Source: Candidatus Micrarchaeota archaeon CG_4_10_14_0_2_um_filter_60_11
GTDB lineage: Archaea; Micrarchaeota; Micrarchaeia; Norongarragalinales; Norongarragalinaceae
NCBI GenBank assembly: GCA_002792915.1
Contig: PFPF01000025.1
Coordinates: 1-5,812 of the forward strand
Direction: 5' to 3'
Length of the DNA: 5,812 nucleotides
How positions within the stretch are numbered: the first letter of the stretch is position 1; the number at the start of each line of letters is the position of its first letter. This document shows, piece after piece, positions 4,728 to 5,812 of the stretch. The translations under genes and the position numbers were made by a program. The notes beneath the pieces were generated by a model, which was given only the letters and a program-made list of their open reading frames with translations, was not told the DNA's origin and did no database searches.

Positions 4728-5812
4728 ATGCTGAACCCGTTCTACCCGCCTTATTTCGGCGGGACGGAAAAGCACTTGTACGAGGTGAGCCGCCGGCTTG
4801 CGCGCAAGCACGACGTAACCGTGCTCACGGCGCGCCTGCCCGGCACGAAGCACGAGTCAATCGAGGAAGGCGTGCGCGTTGTGCGCACTCCCGCGTGGGT
4901 GTTGAAGCATTTGCCCCGCCCGCTTCCTCCGCCGTTGCCCGTGACGCCGTTCTCGCTGTTCGAGCTGGACCGCGAGGCTAGGGATGCGGACGTGGTGCAC
5001 ATCCACAACCGCTTCGTTTACGGCTCGGCGGACGTGGCGCTGATAAGGAAGAAGCTCAAGAAGCCGCTGGGGCTGACGCTGCACAACGCGCGCGTGCAGG
5101 GCGTTGATTTTGCCACCGATTCGATGGCGCAATTTTACGACGACGTCATCGGCAAAAAGACCATGGCGGAGTGCGCGTGCATCGCGGGCGTGAGCCGGGC
5201 GACCATAGAGACGACCGTGCCGCGCAAGATGTGGGGCAAGACGCGCGTGGCTTATAATGGCGTTGACTCGCGGCTGTTCAACCCGCGCGTAAGCGGCAAC
5301 GAGTTCCGCGAGGAAATCGGGTTCGACGGGGCAATTGTGCTGACGAACGGGAGGCTCGTGAAGCAGAAGGGCTTTGAATACCTCATACGCGCGATGGCGG
5401 GCGTGGACGCCAAGCTGGTGATATTCGGCAGGGGGCCGCTTGAATCGGAATTGAAGGCGGAGGCGAAGCGCGTCGGCTGCGACGCGCTGTTTTACACGAA
5501 ACGCGTTTCCGACGGGAAGCTGGCGAAGATGTACGCGGCGTGCGACGTGTTCGCGCTGCCGAGCGTTTGGGAGCCGTTCGGAATGGTGCTCGCCGAGGCG
5601 ATGGCGTGCGGAAAGCCGGTGATAGGCACGGACGCGGGCGGCATCCCGGAAGTGGTCACGCGCGATTGCGGCTTCACGGTGCGCAAGCGTTCCGCCGCCG
5701 CTTTGAAGGAAAAGGTTAAAACGCTCTTGGCGGACAAGGGTTTGAGAAAGCGCCTGGGAGCGGGCGGACGCAAGCGCGCCGTCAAAAAATTCAATTGGGA
5801 CAACACGGCGAA
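4728..5812 (+). CDS. GT4-family glycosyltransferase (3' partial)
   Basis: A retaining, GT-B fold glycosyltransferase of family GT4, transferring a sugar from a nucleotide donor, probably to a lipid or glycan at the cytoplasmic membrane face. About 361 residues are visible with no stop, so the gene continues past the right edge; about 20-40 residues are likely missing. From the ATG at 4728: N-terminal glycine loop FGGTEKH (10-16), acceptor-domain DVVHIHNRF, linker YNGVDSRLFNP (Asn177), GRLVKQKG with donor-phosphate Arg209 and Lys214, and the E-x7-E motif EPFGMVLAE (Glu282, Glu290) followed by ACGKPVIGTDAGGIPEVV. The start is uncertain: homologues usually begin MKILMLNP, and the frame reads LKILMLNP from a CTG at 4716, with GAGG 8 nt before it. 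TTG at 4725 is another choice. The gene follows the HTH gene with almost no gap, so co-transcription is likely. The sugar and acceptor are unknown. Confidence 0.92.
   Translation, partial: MLNPFYPPYFGGTEKHLYEVSRRLARKHDVTVLTARLPGTKHESIEEGVRVVRTPAWVLKHLPRPLPPPLPVTPFSLFELDREARDADVVHIHNRFVYGSADVALIRKKLKKPLGLTLHNARVQGVDFATDSMAQFYDDVIGKKTMAECACIAGVSRATIETTVPRKMWGKTRVAYNGVDSRLFNPRVSGNEFREEIGFDGAIVLTNGRLVKQKGFEYLIRAMAGVDAKLVIFGRGPLESELKAEAKRVGCDALFYTKRVSDGKLAKMYAACDVFALPSVWEPFGMVLAEAMACGKPVIGTDAGGIPEVVTRDCGFTVRKRSAAALKEKVKTLLADKGLRKRLGAGGRKRAVKKFNWDNTA

Noticed and set aside
5492..5806. Minus-strand 104-residue ORF opposite the glycosyltransferase
   Set aside because: It is a shadow frame of the conserved GT4 donor domain with no signature of its own.

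Overview
The window looks like a compact, GC-rich archaeal chromosome segment, probably from a DPANN-type lineage (Micrarchaeota or Diapherotrites-like). This placement is an inference. It rests on TATA-like boxes at archaeal spacing, frequent AGG and ATA codons, short intergenic gaps, a P-III type ATPase, a YdjM-like membrane hydrolase beginning MPFTPYHAGP, and an ArsR-type HTH protein with two C-terminal membrane segments. No rRNA, tRNA, CRISPR array, insertion sequence or phage gene is visible.

Layout: (1) 2-1987 (+) is the 3' part of a P-type ATPase of the proton-pump (P-IIIA) class; its N-terminus lies outside the window. (2) 1993-2562 (-) is a YdeI/OmdA-family protein, convergent with the ATPase. 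(3) 2563-2748 is a divergent intergenic region. It holds a long hairpin in the ydeI-like leader and a TATA-like box plus Shine-Dalgarno for the next gene. (4) 2749-3159 (+) is a small four-helix membrane protein of unknown function, convergent with (5) 3164-3631 (-), a membrane-bound metal-dependent hydrolase. (6) A palindromic TATA box at 3657-3664 lies between that hydrolase and a rightward cluster. (7) The cluster is a nitroreductase-family flavoprotein (3698-4207), a membrane-anchored HTH regulator (4198-4719) and a GT4 glycosyltransferase (from about 4716/4728, running off the right edge).

The rightward cluster is tightly packed and is probably one transcript. The nitroreductase and HTH genes overlap by 10 nt. 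An A8 run sits exactly at the overlap, so a -1 slip would fuse the flavoprotein directly to the start methionine of the regulator. This junction is the most unusual thing in the window. The glycosyltransferase appears to start at, or just after, the regulator's stop codon, and homology suggests a non-ATG start. The remaining genes look like ordinary chromosomal genes, and no defence or mobile system is seen.
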